Shown here: positions 34,625 through 42,600 of the stretch, piece by piece | How the letters are laid out: each line of letters opens with the position of its first letter | How positions within the stretch are numbered: the stretch's first letter is position 1 | DNA from: Ruminococcus sp. | GTDB taxonomy: Bacteria > Bacillota > Clostridia > Oscillospirales > Acutalibacteraceae | Reading direction: 5' to 3' | Assembly: GCA_022510955.1 (NCBI GenBank) | Contig: JAFLSM010000012.1 | Span: 1-56,004 of the forward strand | Length of the DNA stretch: 56,004 nucleotides | The notes under the pieces: model-generated | What the model was told of the DNA's origin: nothing | Database searches by the model: none | Seen by the model: only the letters and a program-made list of their open reading frames with translations | Program-made: the position numbers and the translations under genes

Positions 34625-35158
34625 ATGTTAAATAATTTAATTTCTCCTCTTTACGAGGAATTTAAAAAAGAGTGCAAAACAATCAACTTATTAGAAGAAT
34701 ATTCAAATTTCATAGGTGTTGAACAATGGATAATTATAACCGATTTATCAGTAGATGAACTGAATATTAAATATGAAAGTATTATTGCTGAATATTCCCC
34801 ATACATTAAACTTTCGGTAGCGCAAGGCGAACCTATAATTGGGTACAACCGTATCGAGGACAAGCATAGAAAAAGAAAAAAGCTTTATGAGGATTCTCTA
34901 CCAGATTTCAATGAAGATGATGAAGTATATAATCAACTTTCTCAAGATGAAGATTTTGTATCAGATTTGATGCTGCGAGAGTACATAAAAGAAATTCTTA
35001 TGCTTATTCCCACCGAACGTCAAAGGGATAGGATAATTAAACACTACCTTTACGGGAAAACAGCTACAGAAATAGCAGCAGAAGAAAACCTTACTCCTCA
35101 AGCGGTTAATCAATCTATTAGGGCGGGAATAAATAATTTAAAAAAATTATTGTTATGA
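34625..35158 (+). CDS. Sigma-factor-like protein (region 4 type) of Tn916-like module
   Basis: 177 residues. The C-terminal 65 residues match sigma-70 region 4: LIPTERQRDRIIKHYLYGKTATEIAAEENLTPQAVNQSIRAGINNLKKLL. The N-terminal part is not a recognisable region 2. Tn916 carries a comparable sigma-like orf7 that controls excision and transfer genes, and gene order here matches it. RBS AAAGGAG lies inside a hairpin. Confidence 0.78.
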   Translation: MLNNLISPLYEEFKKECKTINLLEEYSNFIGVEQWIIITDLSVDELNIKYESIIAEYSPYIKLSVAQGEPIIGYNRIEDKHRKRKKLYEDSLPDFNEDDEVYNQLSQDEDFVSDLMLREYIKEILMLIPTERQRDRIIKHYLYGKTATEIAAEENLTPQAVNQSIRAGINNLKKLLL

Positions 35159-35200
35159 CGTTTAAATTTCCCCTTTCACATTCCTTTATTTATAGAGGGG
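35157..35200 (+). repeat. Element-specific hairpin repeat, copy 2
   Basis: GACGTTTAAA, then CCCCTTT..AGAGGGG around CATTCCTTTATTTAT. It overlaps the stop of the sigma-like gene and closely matches 15627-15673. Presumably a terminator-like hairpin. Confidence 0.6.
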
Positions 35201-35255
35201 CTTTTAAGTCCGGACAAAGCCTTTTCATAATAGTATTAGGAAGAGAGGAATTTTA

Positions 35256-35804
35256 TTGAATAAAAGGAAAGTTTATCGTGGAGATATTTTTCTTTACGAT
35301 TTTGGTAACTCAACAGGCCCAATCCAAAATGGCTTTCGTCCTGTTTTAGTGCTTCAGGCAGATAATTTTAACTCTAAGTCACCAACTATAATTGTTGCTG
35401 CAATAACAACCGCAATTAGGAAAAGTTATCTGCCCTCGCACCTTGTTATTGGTGAAAGATATGGATTGGCCGAGCCGTCTATGGTTATGCTTGAACAACT
35501 TTATCCTGCTAACAAAGACGATCTAAAAGAGTGCATCGGTCATATAAGTGATGATAACCTTAACCGAAAAATACATATTGCATTAAAACAGGTGTTTGGA
35601 TATTGGGATTATTACAGAAAAAACACCGCAAATATACGATGCTTATGTTCAAAGCATTTGGATGAATATAAGTCTGTCTCTGAATTTATAGTGCGCAGAG
35701 TTGATCCATTGACTAATGAAAAAGATAAATGCGATAAGTGTCAGTCTTACGGTTATGACTACTTTGTTTTCAGCAGAGAAAGAGGTGTTAAAAGTGTCAG
35801 ATAA
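35256..35804 (+). CDS. PemK/MazF-family toxin-like protein with Cys-rich tail
   Basis: 182 residues, TTG start with AGAGAGGAA upstream. The N-terminal 110 residues have the MazF/PemK fold: YRGDIFLYDFG, FRPVLVLQAD, VAAITTAIRKSYLPSH, and a terminal helix. MazF proteins cut mRNA at short motifs. The C-terminal 65 residues are an extra module with Cys residues (IRCLCSKH.., CDKCQSYG) that could bind zinc. No antitoxin gene is adjacent; xis overlaps the 3' end. In such elements it may act in maintenance or regulation rather than as a classic pair. Confidence 0.78.
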   Translation: MNKRKVYRGDIFLYDFGNSTGPIQNGFRPVLVLQADNFNSKSPTIIVAAITTAIRKSYLPSHLVIGERYGLAEPSMVMLEQLYPANKDDLKECIGHISDDNLNRKIHIALKQVFGYWDYYRKNTANIRCLCSKHLDEYKSVSEFIVRRVDPLTNEKDKCDKCQSYGYDYFVFSRERGVKSVR

Positions 35805-36018
35805 TTCTGTGGAAGCTATACCCAAGAAGGAAGTCCCTATTTGGAAAAGAAGCACATTGACTATTGATGAAGCAGCAGCTTATTCAGGCATTGGTAGAAA
35901 TAAACTCCGTTCCCTTACAGATAGAGAAGATTGCCCTTTTGTGTTATGGGTGGGTAGCAAAAGACTAATTAAACGCAAACTTTTAGATGAATACATTGAT
36001 AATATGTATTCGATTTAG
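35794..36018 (+). CDS. xis: Excisionase (Xis, Tn916-like)
   Basis: 74 residues from a GTG at 35794, with AGAGG 8 bases upstream; the start lies within the end of the MazF-like gene. WKRSTLTIDEAAAYSGIGRNKLRSL and FVLWVGSKRLIKRKLLDEYID form the winged-helix excisionase fold. Its small basic product bends DNA and biases the integrase to excision. It is 111 bases upstream of int. An in-frame ATG at 35716 would give a longer, non-family N-terminus. Confidence 0.85.
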   Translation: MSDNSVEAIPKKEVPIWKRSTLTIDEAAAYSGIGRNKLRSLTDREDCPFVLWVGSKRLIKRKLLDEYIDNMYSI

Positions 36019-36129
36019 CGGATATTTGTCAAGTCTGCAAATTAAAAAATCGCATCATTGGCTAAAGGGCATTACTAAGATAAAATCATATCACGGTAAT
36101 GCCCAAATACTTTTGAAGGAGGAAAAATA

Positions 36130-37365
36130 ATGGCTACCAAAAGAAAAGATACAAATAGGATTGTTTTAAAAAAAGGAGAGTATCAAAGAAAAAACGGTAC
36201 TTATGCGTACAGATGGAGTGATAAGAAAGGAAAACGCCATACTGTATATGCAAAAACCTTGGAGGAACTCAGGGATAAGGAAAAGGATATCGAAAAGGAT
36301 AGATGCGATGGCATAAAAGCAGAAGCACGTTACACGACTGTAAATGAGTTGTATGATTTATGGATAATTTTAAAAAGAGGACTAAAAAACAATACATTTG
36401 AGAATTACAAATATATGTATGAAACCTTTGTCCGTCCTTCTTTCGGTAAACAACGAATATCAATATTAAAGAAATCCGATGTAAAAAAATTCTATAATTA
36501 TCTCGCTGACGAACGAGGTTTACAAGCGTCTACGATTGATAGTATTCATACTGTACTCCATCAAGTGCTTGATATGGCAGTCGATGATGATTATATTAGA
36601 AATAATCCGTCAAATAATGTACTAAAGGAGCTTAAACAGTCACATATTTTCAAAACTGAGAAGAAACGAGCTTTAACAATGCCTGAACAGGAGTTGTTGC
36701 TTAATTTCTTAAGAAACAATCATACATATTTTCATTGGTATCCTATTTTTGCTGTGATGGTTGGCACAGGTATGAGAGTTGGAGAGGTTACAGGTTTAAG
36801 ATGGTGTGATGTTGATCTTGATAATGGGATTATTGATGTAAATCATACTTTGGTATATTATTGTCATAGAGATGAAGTCGCTAAAAACGGTTGTTACTTT
36901 AATGTGAATACGCCTAAAACCACTGCAAGTAACAGAAAAATACCTATGATAGACTCTGTCAAAGAAGCTTTTCAAATTGAAAAGGAATATCAGGAACAGT
37001 TAGGAATAAAGTGTTCTGCTGTTATTGACGGTTATTCAGATTTTATTTTTGTAAATCGTTATGGTCACACACAACATCAAGGGACACTCAATAAAGCAAT
37101 TCGCAGAATAATAAGAGATTGTAATGATGAAGTACTGCTTAAAGATGAAAATGCAGAAATTCTCTTGCCTCATTTTAGTTGCCATTCACTTAGACACACA
37201 TTTACAACTCGTATGTGTGAAGCAGGCATTAATATCAAGGTTATTCAGGATACATTAGGGCATAAGGATATTTCAACAACAATGAATATATATACTGATG
37301 CAACGAAAGAACTAAAAATCGAGGAATTTAAAGAGCTTAATTCATTCTTTAAAAAATCACAATGA
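36130..37365 (+). CDS. int: Tyrosine recombinase / integrase (Tn916-like)
   Basis: 411 residues, AAGGAGG before the ATG. N-terminal arm-binding domain (GTYAYRWSDKKGKRHTVYAKTLEEL), SAM-like core-binding domain (about 75-170) and catalytic domain with Arg in GTGMRVGEV, HSLRHTF, LGHKDIS and the Tyr nucleophile in TTMNIYTDA. It should cut at the lysS 3' end. It is 280 bases from copy B of the attachment site with TTACGCCA arm repeats between. It appears intact, so the element may still be able to excise. Confidence 0.95.
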   Translation: MATKRKDTNRIVLKKGEYQRKNGTYAYRWSDKKGKRHTVYAKTLEELRDKEKDIEKDRCDGIKAEARYTTVNELYDLWIILKRGLKNNTFENYKYMYETFVRPSFGKQRISILKKSDVKKFYNYLADERGLQASTIDSIHTVLHQVLDMAVDDDYIRNNPSNNVLKELKQSHIFKTEKKRALTMPEQELLLNFLRNNHTYFHWYPIFAVMVGTGMRVGEVTGLRWCDVDLDNGIIDVNHTLVYYCHRDEVAKNGCYFNVNTPKTTASNRKIPMIDSVKEAFQIEKEYQEQLGIKCSAVIDGYSDFIFVNRYGHTQHQGTLNKAIRRIIRDCNDEVLLKDENAEILLPHFSCHSLRHTFTTRMCEAGINIKVIQDTLGHKDISTTMNIYTDATKELKIEEFKELNSFFKKSQ

Positions 37366-37376
37366 CATTATAAGTA

Positions 37377-37402
37377 GGCTTAGGGATTTTCCTAAGCCTT
37401 GT
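37377..37402 (+). terminator. Intrinsic terminator after int
   Basis: AGGCTTAGG and CCTAAGCCT form a 9-bp stem, then TGTTTATTTT. It is the same stem as at 12093 near the left end. From 37403 to 37490 nothing else is seen. Confidence 0.8.
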
Positions 37403-37499
37403 TTATTTTGAGTTTAAAAGACTGTTTTTTATCTAAATATCAGAGGTAATTACAAGTTCTTCAAAAAAGAACAATAAAAGACATCTGTTTTTTTACCGA

Positions 37500-37528
37500 T
37501 TACGCCACTTACGCCAAAAGTTACGCCA
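37500..37528 (+). repeat. Right-end triplet of TTACGCCA repeats (putative integrase arm sites)
   Basis: TTACGCCA at 37500, 37509 and 37521, mirroring in the same orientation the triplet at 12036-12063. Confidence 0.65.
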
Positions 37529-37630
37529 TTTAGAACATCATCTATAACAAGTTATAAAAATTTATAAAATTTTGGGTTGAAAAACAGGCTGATAAATGGT
37601 AAGATATGAATGGTTATGGAGGGATATAAA

Positions 37631-37675
37631 ATGGACAAATTAAAAATCCCCACAATGAAGAGCTTGGATAAGTAA
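37631..37675 (+). other. Attachment site copy B (attR) with a translatable mini-ORF
   Basis: The block TCCCCACAATGAAG continues with codons for SLDK-stop that differ from lysS at silent positions only (agc ttg gat versus tcg ctc gac). Upstream GGAGGG (37618-37623) and an ATG at 37631 give a 14-codon frame, MDKLKIPTMKSLDK, in the lysS reading frame. So the element's end supplies a start and ribosome site to the displaced lysS tail. Silent differences mean this tail came from another host's lysS. Confidence 0.7.
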
Positions 37676-37680
37676 TACAA

Positions 37681-37726
37681 AATGTTCATTGGAAATACTA
37701 TGTGTTTCCAATGAACATTGATTTTT
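37681..37726 (+). terminator. Intrinsic terminator after site B
   Basis: AATGTTCATTGGAAA pairs with TTTCCAATGAACATT over 15 bp, followed by GATTTTT. Half of this hairpin sequence (CGATGAACATTG) recurs after site C. Confidence 0.88.
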
Positions 37727-37783
37727 ATGGCTGGGTGTTGTATTATAAAAGTAACGATAAATCGGAATTTGGAGGTATGTATT

Positions 37784-38218
37784 ATGAATTATACGATAAA
37801 CGAAGAAAGATTGACCGCTACGGAATATATTGAATTTTTGAAGAAGACGGATTTGGGGGTACAATATCCAAAAGAACGATTTGAAGAGCGAATCGCGATA
37901 CTGGTAAGCAAAGTTTCTATCAGCTTAGTGGCAAGAGACCAAAACAAGGAGATAATAGGCGTCTGCTTTGGCATAACGGATTTTGCATATTGGCTCTTTA
38001 TTACAGATTTAGGGATTATCCGTGAATGTGTGGGGCAGGGTATTGGAACGGCACTGGTCAGAAAATTGCACGAGTTGGCTGGCGGAACAAAAAATATCAT
38101 TATGTACACTTGTGCGAATGAAAATGCCATTCCATTTTATGAAAAACTTGGAATGACCCAACCGAACGATGTTATGGTTTATAATCATGTAGAGTGGACA
38201 GATTTTACAGTTGAGTAG
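37784..38218 (+). CDS. GNAT-family N-acetyltransferase in lysS-end unit 1
   Basis: 144 residues from the ATG at 37784, with GGAGG 8 bases upstream; an in-frame start at 37718 lies in the terminator. The GNAT core is LGIIRECVGQGIGTALVRKLHE, with Q-G-I-G-T as the acetyl-CoA loop, then CANENAIPFYEKLGM near the end. It is the only gene between attachment copies B and C. The substrate cannot be read from sequence. An aminoglycoside or other antibiotic target is possible but not indicated. Confidence 0.85.
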   Translation: MNYTINEERLTATEYIEFLKKTDLGVQYPKERFEERIAILVSKVSISLVARDQNKEIIGVCFGITDFAYWLFITDLGIIRECVGQGIGTALVRKLHELAGGTKNIIMYTCANENAIPFYEKLGMTQPNDVMVYNHVEWTDFTVE

Positions 38219-38344
38219 AACAAACTCAAGTTTGGCGAGTTTCGGTTGTTGTGTATGTAGCATACACAGAGGATTTATATAATTTCGTATAATCCTTTTT
38301 GGTATGATTTAGAAAACGGCTTAAATAAAGAAAAATTTTGCTTT

Positions 38345-38378
38345 AATTTGTTCCCGACAATGAAGCCTGTTGATTGAA
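38345..38378 (+). repeat. Attachment site copy C (diverged lysS end)
   Basis: TTCCCGACAATGAAG is kept, but the following codons no longer spell the lysS tail (CCTGTTGATTGA). About 90 bases before C (AATTTCGTATAATCC.., AAATAAAG..) resemble those before copy D, so C and D end the same kind of unit. Confidence 0.65.
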
Positions 38379-38390
38379 CGATAATATGTC

Positions 38391-38434
38391 CTTCGGAAAC
38401 ACTAAAAGCTTCCGATGAACATTGCTTTTTTGTA
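38391..38434 (+). terminator. Hairpin after site C
   Basis: TCGGAA pairs with TTCCGA around a short loop, followed by ATGAACATTGCTTTTTTG. It matches the second half of the hairpin after site B. Confidence 0.55.
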
Positions 38435-38462
38435 ATATAAATGGAAGTTGAGGTAGAGGAAA

Positions 38463-39002
38463 ATGAAGGTGTTAGTAATGAACTGCAGCCCTGTAAGAAA
38501 TGGGGCCACTGCTGAAATTGTTAATATCATATCGAACTGCTTATCAAATAAATACGAAGTGAAAGCTGTATGCATCGATGATTTTAGTATTGGCTTTTGT
38601 AAAGGTTGCAGAACCTGCCATAGCACTGCCGAGTGTGTTCAGCATGATGATGTAGATGTTGTTATGGGGCAATATGAATGGGCGGACGTGATCATCTCGG
38701 TTGCACCGTCGTATTGGGCGGATATTCCAGGGCAGTTTAAAGCATTTATTGATAGATGCACACCGTGGTGTAATACACACGAACCTCACGCAACGATTAG
38801 CAGGGGGAAAAAGGGATATGCTATTGCTTTAAGAACTGGGCCAAGTATGAGGGAATGTAATCGTATTCTTGAAAGTATTGAACATTTTTACGGCCATTTA
38901 GAAATTGAGTGTTGTGGTAGGATGGGTTTGTGCTCTGTAGAATATAGAGAAGCAGTTGAAGAGCGGAAAAGCGAAATTCTTGAGTTTTGTAATGAGATTT
39001 AA
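38463..39002 (+). CDS. NADPH-dependent FMN reductase / flavodoxin-like protein in lysS-end unit 2
   Basis: 179 residues, AGAGGAAA before the ATG. The flavodoxin-like N-terminus MKVLVMNCSPVRNGATAEIV binds FMN phosphate; CKGCRTCHSTAECVQHDD is the Cys motif typical of the multimeric flavodoxin WrbA/iron-sulfur flavoprotein group, and SVAPSYWADIPGQFKAFIDRC is the flavin-contact strand. It probably reduces a quinone or nitro compound with NAD(P)H. It is the sole gene between copies C and D. Its upstream leader is short, with a terminator-like hairpin 30-70 bases before it. Confidence 0.85.
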   Translation: MKVLVMNCSPVRNGATAEIVNIISNCLSNKYEVKAVCIDDFSIGFCKGCRTCHSTAECVQHDDVDVVMGQYEWADVIISVAPSYWADIPGQFKAFIDRCTPWCNTHEPHATISRGKKGYAIALRTGPSMRECNRILESIEHFYGHLEIECCGRMGLCSVEYREAVEERKSEILEFCNEI

Positions 39003-39118
39003 GCGTACAAAATATCTGTTTAACAAGGAAAATTTGAAACAGTGATTTTAGATGGTTTGTATAAATTCGTACAAATGCTTTTGATAAAGTCTTAAAATGG
39101 CGCAAATAAAGGAAAATT

Positions 39119-39160
39119 TACTTTTTACGTTCCCAACGATGAAGTCACTCGACAAGTAAA
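39119..39160 (+). repeat. Attachment site copy D (distal lysS end)
   Basis: TTCCCAACGATGAAGTCACT then CGACAAG-taa matches copy A more closely than B or C. The flank to the right (AACACTGAAAAAAGTCAG..) resembles the flank to the right of A, whereas the flank to its left resembles that to the left of C. Confidence 0.72.
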
Positions 39161-39223
39161 CACTGAAAAAAGTCAGAATTTATGCGGGTTTTGTGATTTT
39201 AAAAATCTTAAAAATCTTAAAAT

Positions 39224-39250
39224 TTACACTCTTACACCATCCTTACACTA
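39224..39250 (+). repeat. Diverged arm-repeat triplet (TTACACYA) after site D
   Basis: TTACACT, TTACACC-a and TTACACTA occur at 39224, 39232 and 39243, at spacings 8 and 11, like the TTACGCCA triplets at 12036 and 37500. They suggest the left end of a second, related element. Confidence 0.5.
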
Positions 39251-39290
39251 TTTTGTGCAGGACGGTGTGCAGTAAATTTAATCAATCAAT

Positions 39291-39331
39291 AAAGGTTTAG
39301 AAGGTATAGTCTTTCTAAACCTTTTCTTTTA
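39291..39331 (+). terminator. Intrinsic terminator right of site D
   Basis: AAAGGTTTAGA pairs with TCTAAACCTTT around a short loop, followed by TCTTTT. Same position relative to the repeats as the terminator at 12093. Confidence 0.85.
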
Positions 39332-39333
39332 TA

Positions 39334-39404
39334 GGAAACAGTAGGGCACAAAAGAGCAACTTAGATGGCGCTGTCTGCTCGGATAGGGTGTAGCACACTG
39401 GCTG
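39334..39404 (+). ncRNA. Candidate structured RNA, copy 2 (short form)
   Basis: GGAAACAGTAGGGCAC.. through TCTGCTCGGATAG to CACACTGGCTG matches the 3' half of the element at 2533-2712. The 5' half is absent. CAG/CTG of the outer stem is kept and GTG-ta-GCAC forms a small hairpin. It lies upstream of the adhesin promoter at 39510, so it is not its leader. Confidence 0.4.
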
Positions 39405-39509
39405 CCTTAACTAAGAGAAATTGTAGACAAATAGGGAGATTTTATTGTATGACTATACCAAAATTATAAAAAGTGCATAAAAACTTTATGACTTAAACTC
39501 AAATTTTGC

Positions 39510-39538
39510 TTGACTTGTATGTAAATATACAATATAAT
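39510..39538 (+). promoter_or_regulatory. Sigma-A promoter of the pilus locus
   Basis: TTGACT (39510-39515), 17-bp spacer, TATAAT (39533-39538). It gives a leader of about 140 bases before the adhesin start. Confidence 0.78.
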
Positions 39539-39555
39539 AATAAAGAAATAGCATG

Positions 39556-39617
39556 TGTCGGTATACTGGTCAGAGGTTAAGCCGGCAGTGATTTTAGCTA
39601 AAACAAAAAAGCTAAAA
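39556..39617 (+). promoter_or_regulatory. Two hairpins in the pilus leader
   Basis: First stem TGTCGGT (39556-39562) with GCCGGCA (39581-39587), partly through G-T pairs. Second stem TTTTAGCT (39592-39599) with AGCTAAAA (39610-39617). No T-run follows directly. They may regulate pilus expression after transcription starts. Confidence 0.5.
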
Positions 39618-39686
39618 GGCTGAATTGTTATAGAAGATTACATTTTAAAATAATTCAGACGAAAAAATTTTTAAGGAGGAAGCTTA

Positions 39687-42600
39687 ATGTTTATGCACAA
39701 AACACGGCTGCGTGATTTTTTTAACAAATCTTCGGCAATTATATTGTCACTGTTGATTTTGATATCAATAATCACGCCGCTATATGTAGGTATGTCGATT
39801 GCATCAGCAGTTGCAAACGCAAAGTTTCAACCCGGCAGAACCTACTACTTCTATCTTGGCGATGCTGCTGAAAGCATTACAGATGTGATAGAAAAGACTC
39901 CAAATAGTTTGGATTTTACAGCTCGTTTTGTATCATGGGACAAGGGCGGAGAAGTTGTATCCTCTGCTAAGCTTGTAAAAACTACTACGGCAGATAACGG
40001 AACAGTAGATCCTGATATTGCAAAGTATGTTTACAAGGTAACTATGCCCAGTGGAACAGAAGCTGCAGACGCTGTATATATTCGTGACTTGGGAGTTATT
40101 CCATCGACATTTACGGCGTCACCTACGGATCATGTAAGACTTATCTTTGATGCAGAGCAGGTTGATGATCTTGAGAATCCGGGATTTGTAACATTTGATA
40201 ATCCCCTGATATCTGCAAGAGATTCCAGAGGTAATGCTCTTACAATCACAGATAACGGTAAGCAAATTATCACACCCTATGATCCTGCTAACGGAGCATA
40301 CGGAGCTGTAATGAGTGACTATGTGCTTACAGGCAACGGTGCATCCAAAAGTGACTATTGGTGGTATGTAGACATTCCGGAGGATCAATTTGATAAAATT
40401 GCATCCGTAACATTCTACAGTGCATCCAGCAAAGGTGGGGCAGGCGGAGCAGTAGTAACACAGGAATTAGAGCCTATCCGTTACGGAGACTTTGTGTTCT
40501 TCAGAGGAACTATCCCTGTAGACCCCCATATTTACAAATTTGAAGCAAGCGATGCAAGCTTTAGCGACAAAGTAACAGACGGACGTTATCAGAACTACTT
40601 TATGGTAACAGAAGATTCTGAAATGATGGTTAGTAAGTATACTTATCCTGAACGCTTTAGTTCAGTGCCTTATCATGAGGTTTGGGTATACAACGAGTCA
40701 TGGGCAGGTCTTGGTACAGTGTACGCTTCGGGAGACTATAATGACCCTCTCAATGGTACAACAGCCTTTACTGAAGATCCTAATAACTTAGGTTGGTTCA
40801 AGGGCTCAATTCCTGAGGAAGCAGCACTTCGTTTCCATCCACAGGCGGATGATGATGAAAAAGGTGCCTCAGAAATAACCAAGTATCCGAAGGAAAATGG
40901 TTATCCTGAAGGTGAAGCAGCATACTATATGTCAAACGATTATGAGGACCAGTGGATTAAAAAATCCAATGCAGAGGAAAAATTTGACTATTACGCTGCA
41001 CAGGGTACAGGTTTTTCAAGTTCTGATATTTACTCTGTAAAAGCTACATATTATGACTATCTTTCTAATCAGGAAATGGAAAGCGGTTGGAGAAATAATT
41101 TGCCAAGCTTATGGAGTGGTGATATCTGGAACGGCGGTGACTGGGGTAATAGAAAAGAATTTGCAGATCAGTTCTCAAACTTCAACAATGCTGTTATGAG
41201 TGTGGCACAGTCAGATCGCTCATGGCGTTATCCCCTCTATTTCGGTAACTTTTCCGATAATAATGCAAATAAATTCTTAGACCCATATTGGGCAGATGTT
41301 TCGAATACAATTACTGGTATTAACTGGAATAAATTCTACTCTGTACAGAACTCATTCTTGTTTGGTGGCAATTATAAAAAACCAAACGCAGCTGTTTGGG
41401 GTTTGATGTATACTGATTTAAAGAAAAATTATTACGGTAATACAAACGGTGATTTCTCATATGACCTACTTGTAGGAAATAATGGTAAAACCACAGCTCC
41501 GTACTTTGATGCTGAGTGGCTTATAAATAAATCCGGCGACACAACAGGCGGTTCGTCAACGACAACAACCAAAACTTATAAAATAGAGGTAACTAAAGCA
41601 CAGTATAATAGATACTATGATGCAGACCGTATGTTTTATGAAGTAAAAATTCCGGATGTATTTGACACAATATTAATTAATAATAATGGTACTAATATAA
41701 GCCAAAATATTTCATTAAATAGTCTTGTAGGAAATGTATTAGGTTATTATAATAACTCCAATTCAGGTGTATATTATCTCTCTGGTAATCAACTTAACAA
41801 TTGTCCGATTGGTAAGACTTCACATGGCAGCGATGGTTATTATTATGTTATGTTCATGGATGAAACTAATGCAAGCAAATTCTTCAACATCCATGCTTGG
41901 AATTCCGCAGATAGTAGTAATGTTAAAAATGGTTATCCCGGAATACAGGTAAGAAGCGGTGCAAGCGAGAGTGTTACAATAACCACAAGCAACAGCAGTT
42001 CATCATACTCCGGCAGACGCGGTTATGTAGTATCCTCATACTTCCCATTTAGAACTGTTACAGAAAACGGAGTTACTCACTATAGATTCAATTCTGCTGA
42101 CAGTGAAGGTAGCGGAGCAAGAGGTGATGTAGTAAACTTTACTTGGGAAAATGGTGTACCAAAAAAGGTTAACTACTATAATAATACTAATAAGATAAGA
42201 AACGCTTATAATAGTGAGGACAGAGAAAAAAATGGTAACAAATTAACAACTACGTCTTATGGTTTCTATCCGTTTAACACCGGTAACAGCAGTACTTGGG
42301 TAAATGAAAGCAATCACGACTTCGGTTTTGCAACTAAGATGGAAATGAATTTCCGTCTTCCTGAAAACGGTGTATATAGTAACGGAGAACATGCAAAGTT
42401 CACATTTACCGGTGACGATGACCTTTGGGTATACATTGATGGTAAGCTCGTTCTTGATTTAGGCGGTGCTCACTCAAAGGCAAGCGGTACCATTGACTTT
42501 GGTTACGCTAAAAACACAATTAGAGCTACTACAAGTTTGCTTGGTCTTTCGGTAAATGAAAATAATAGTTCATCGGATACTGATCACATAAATGATCCAT

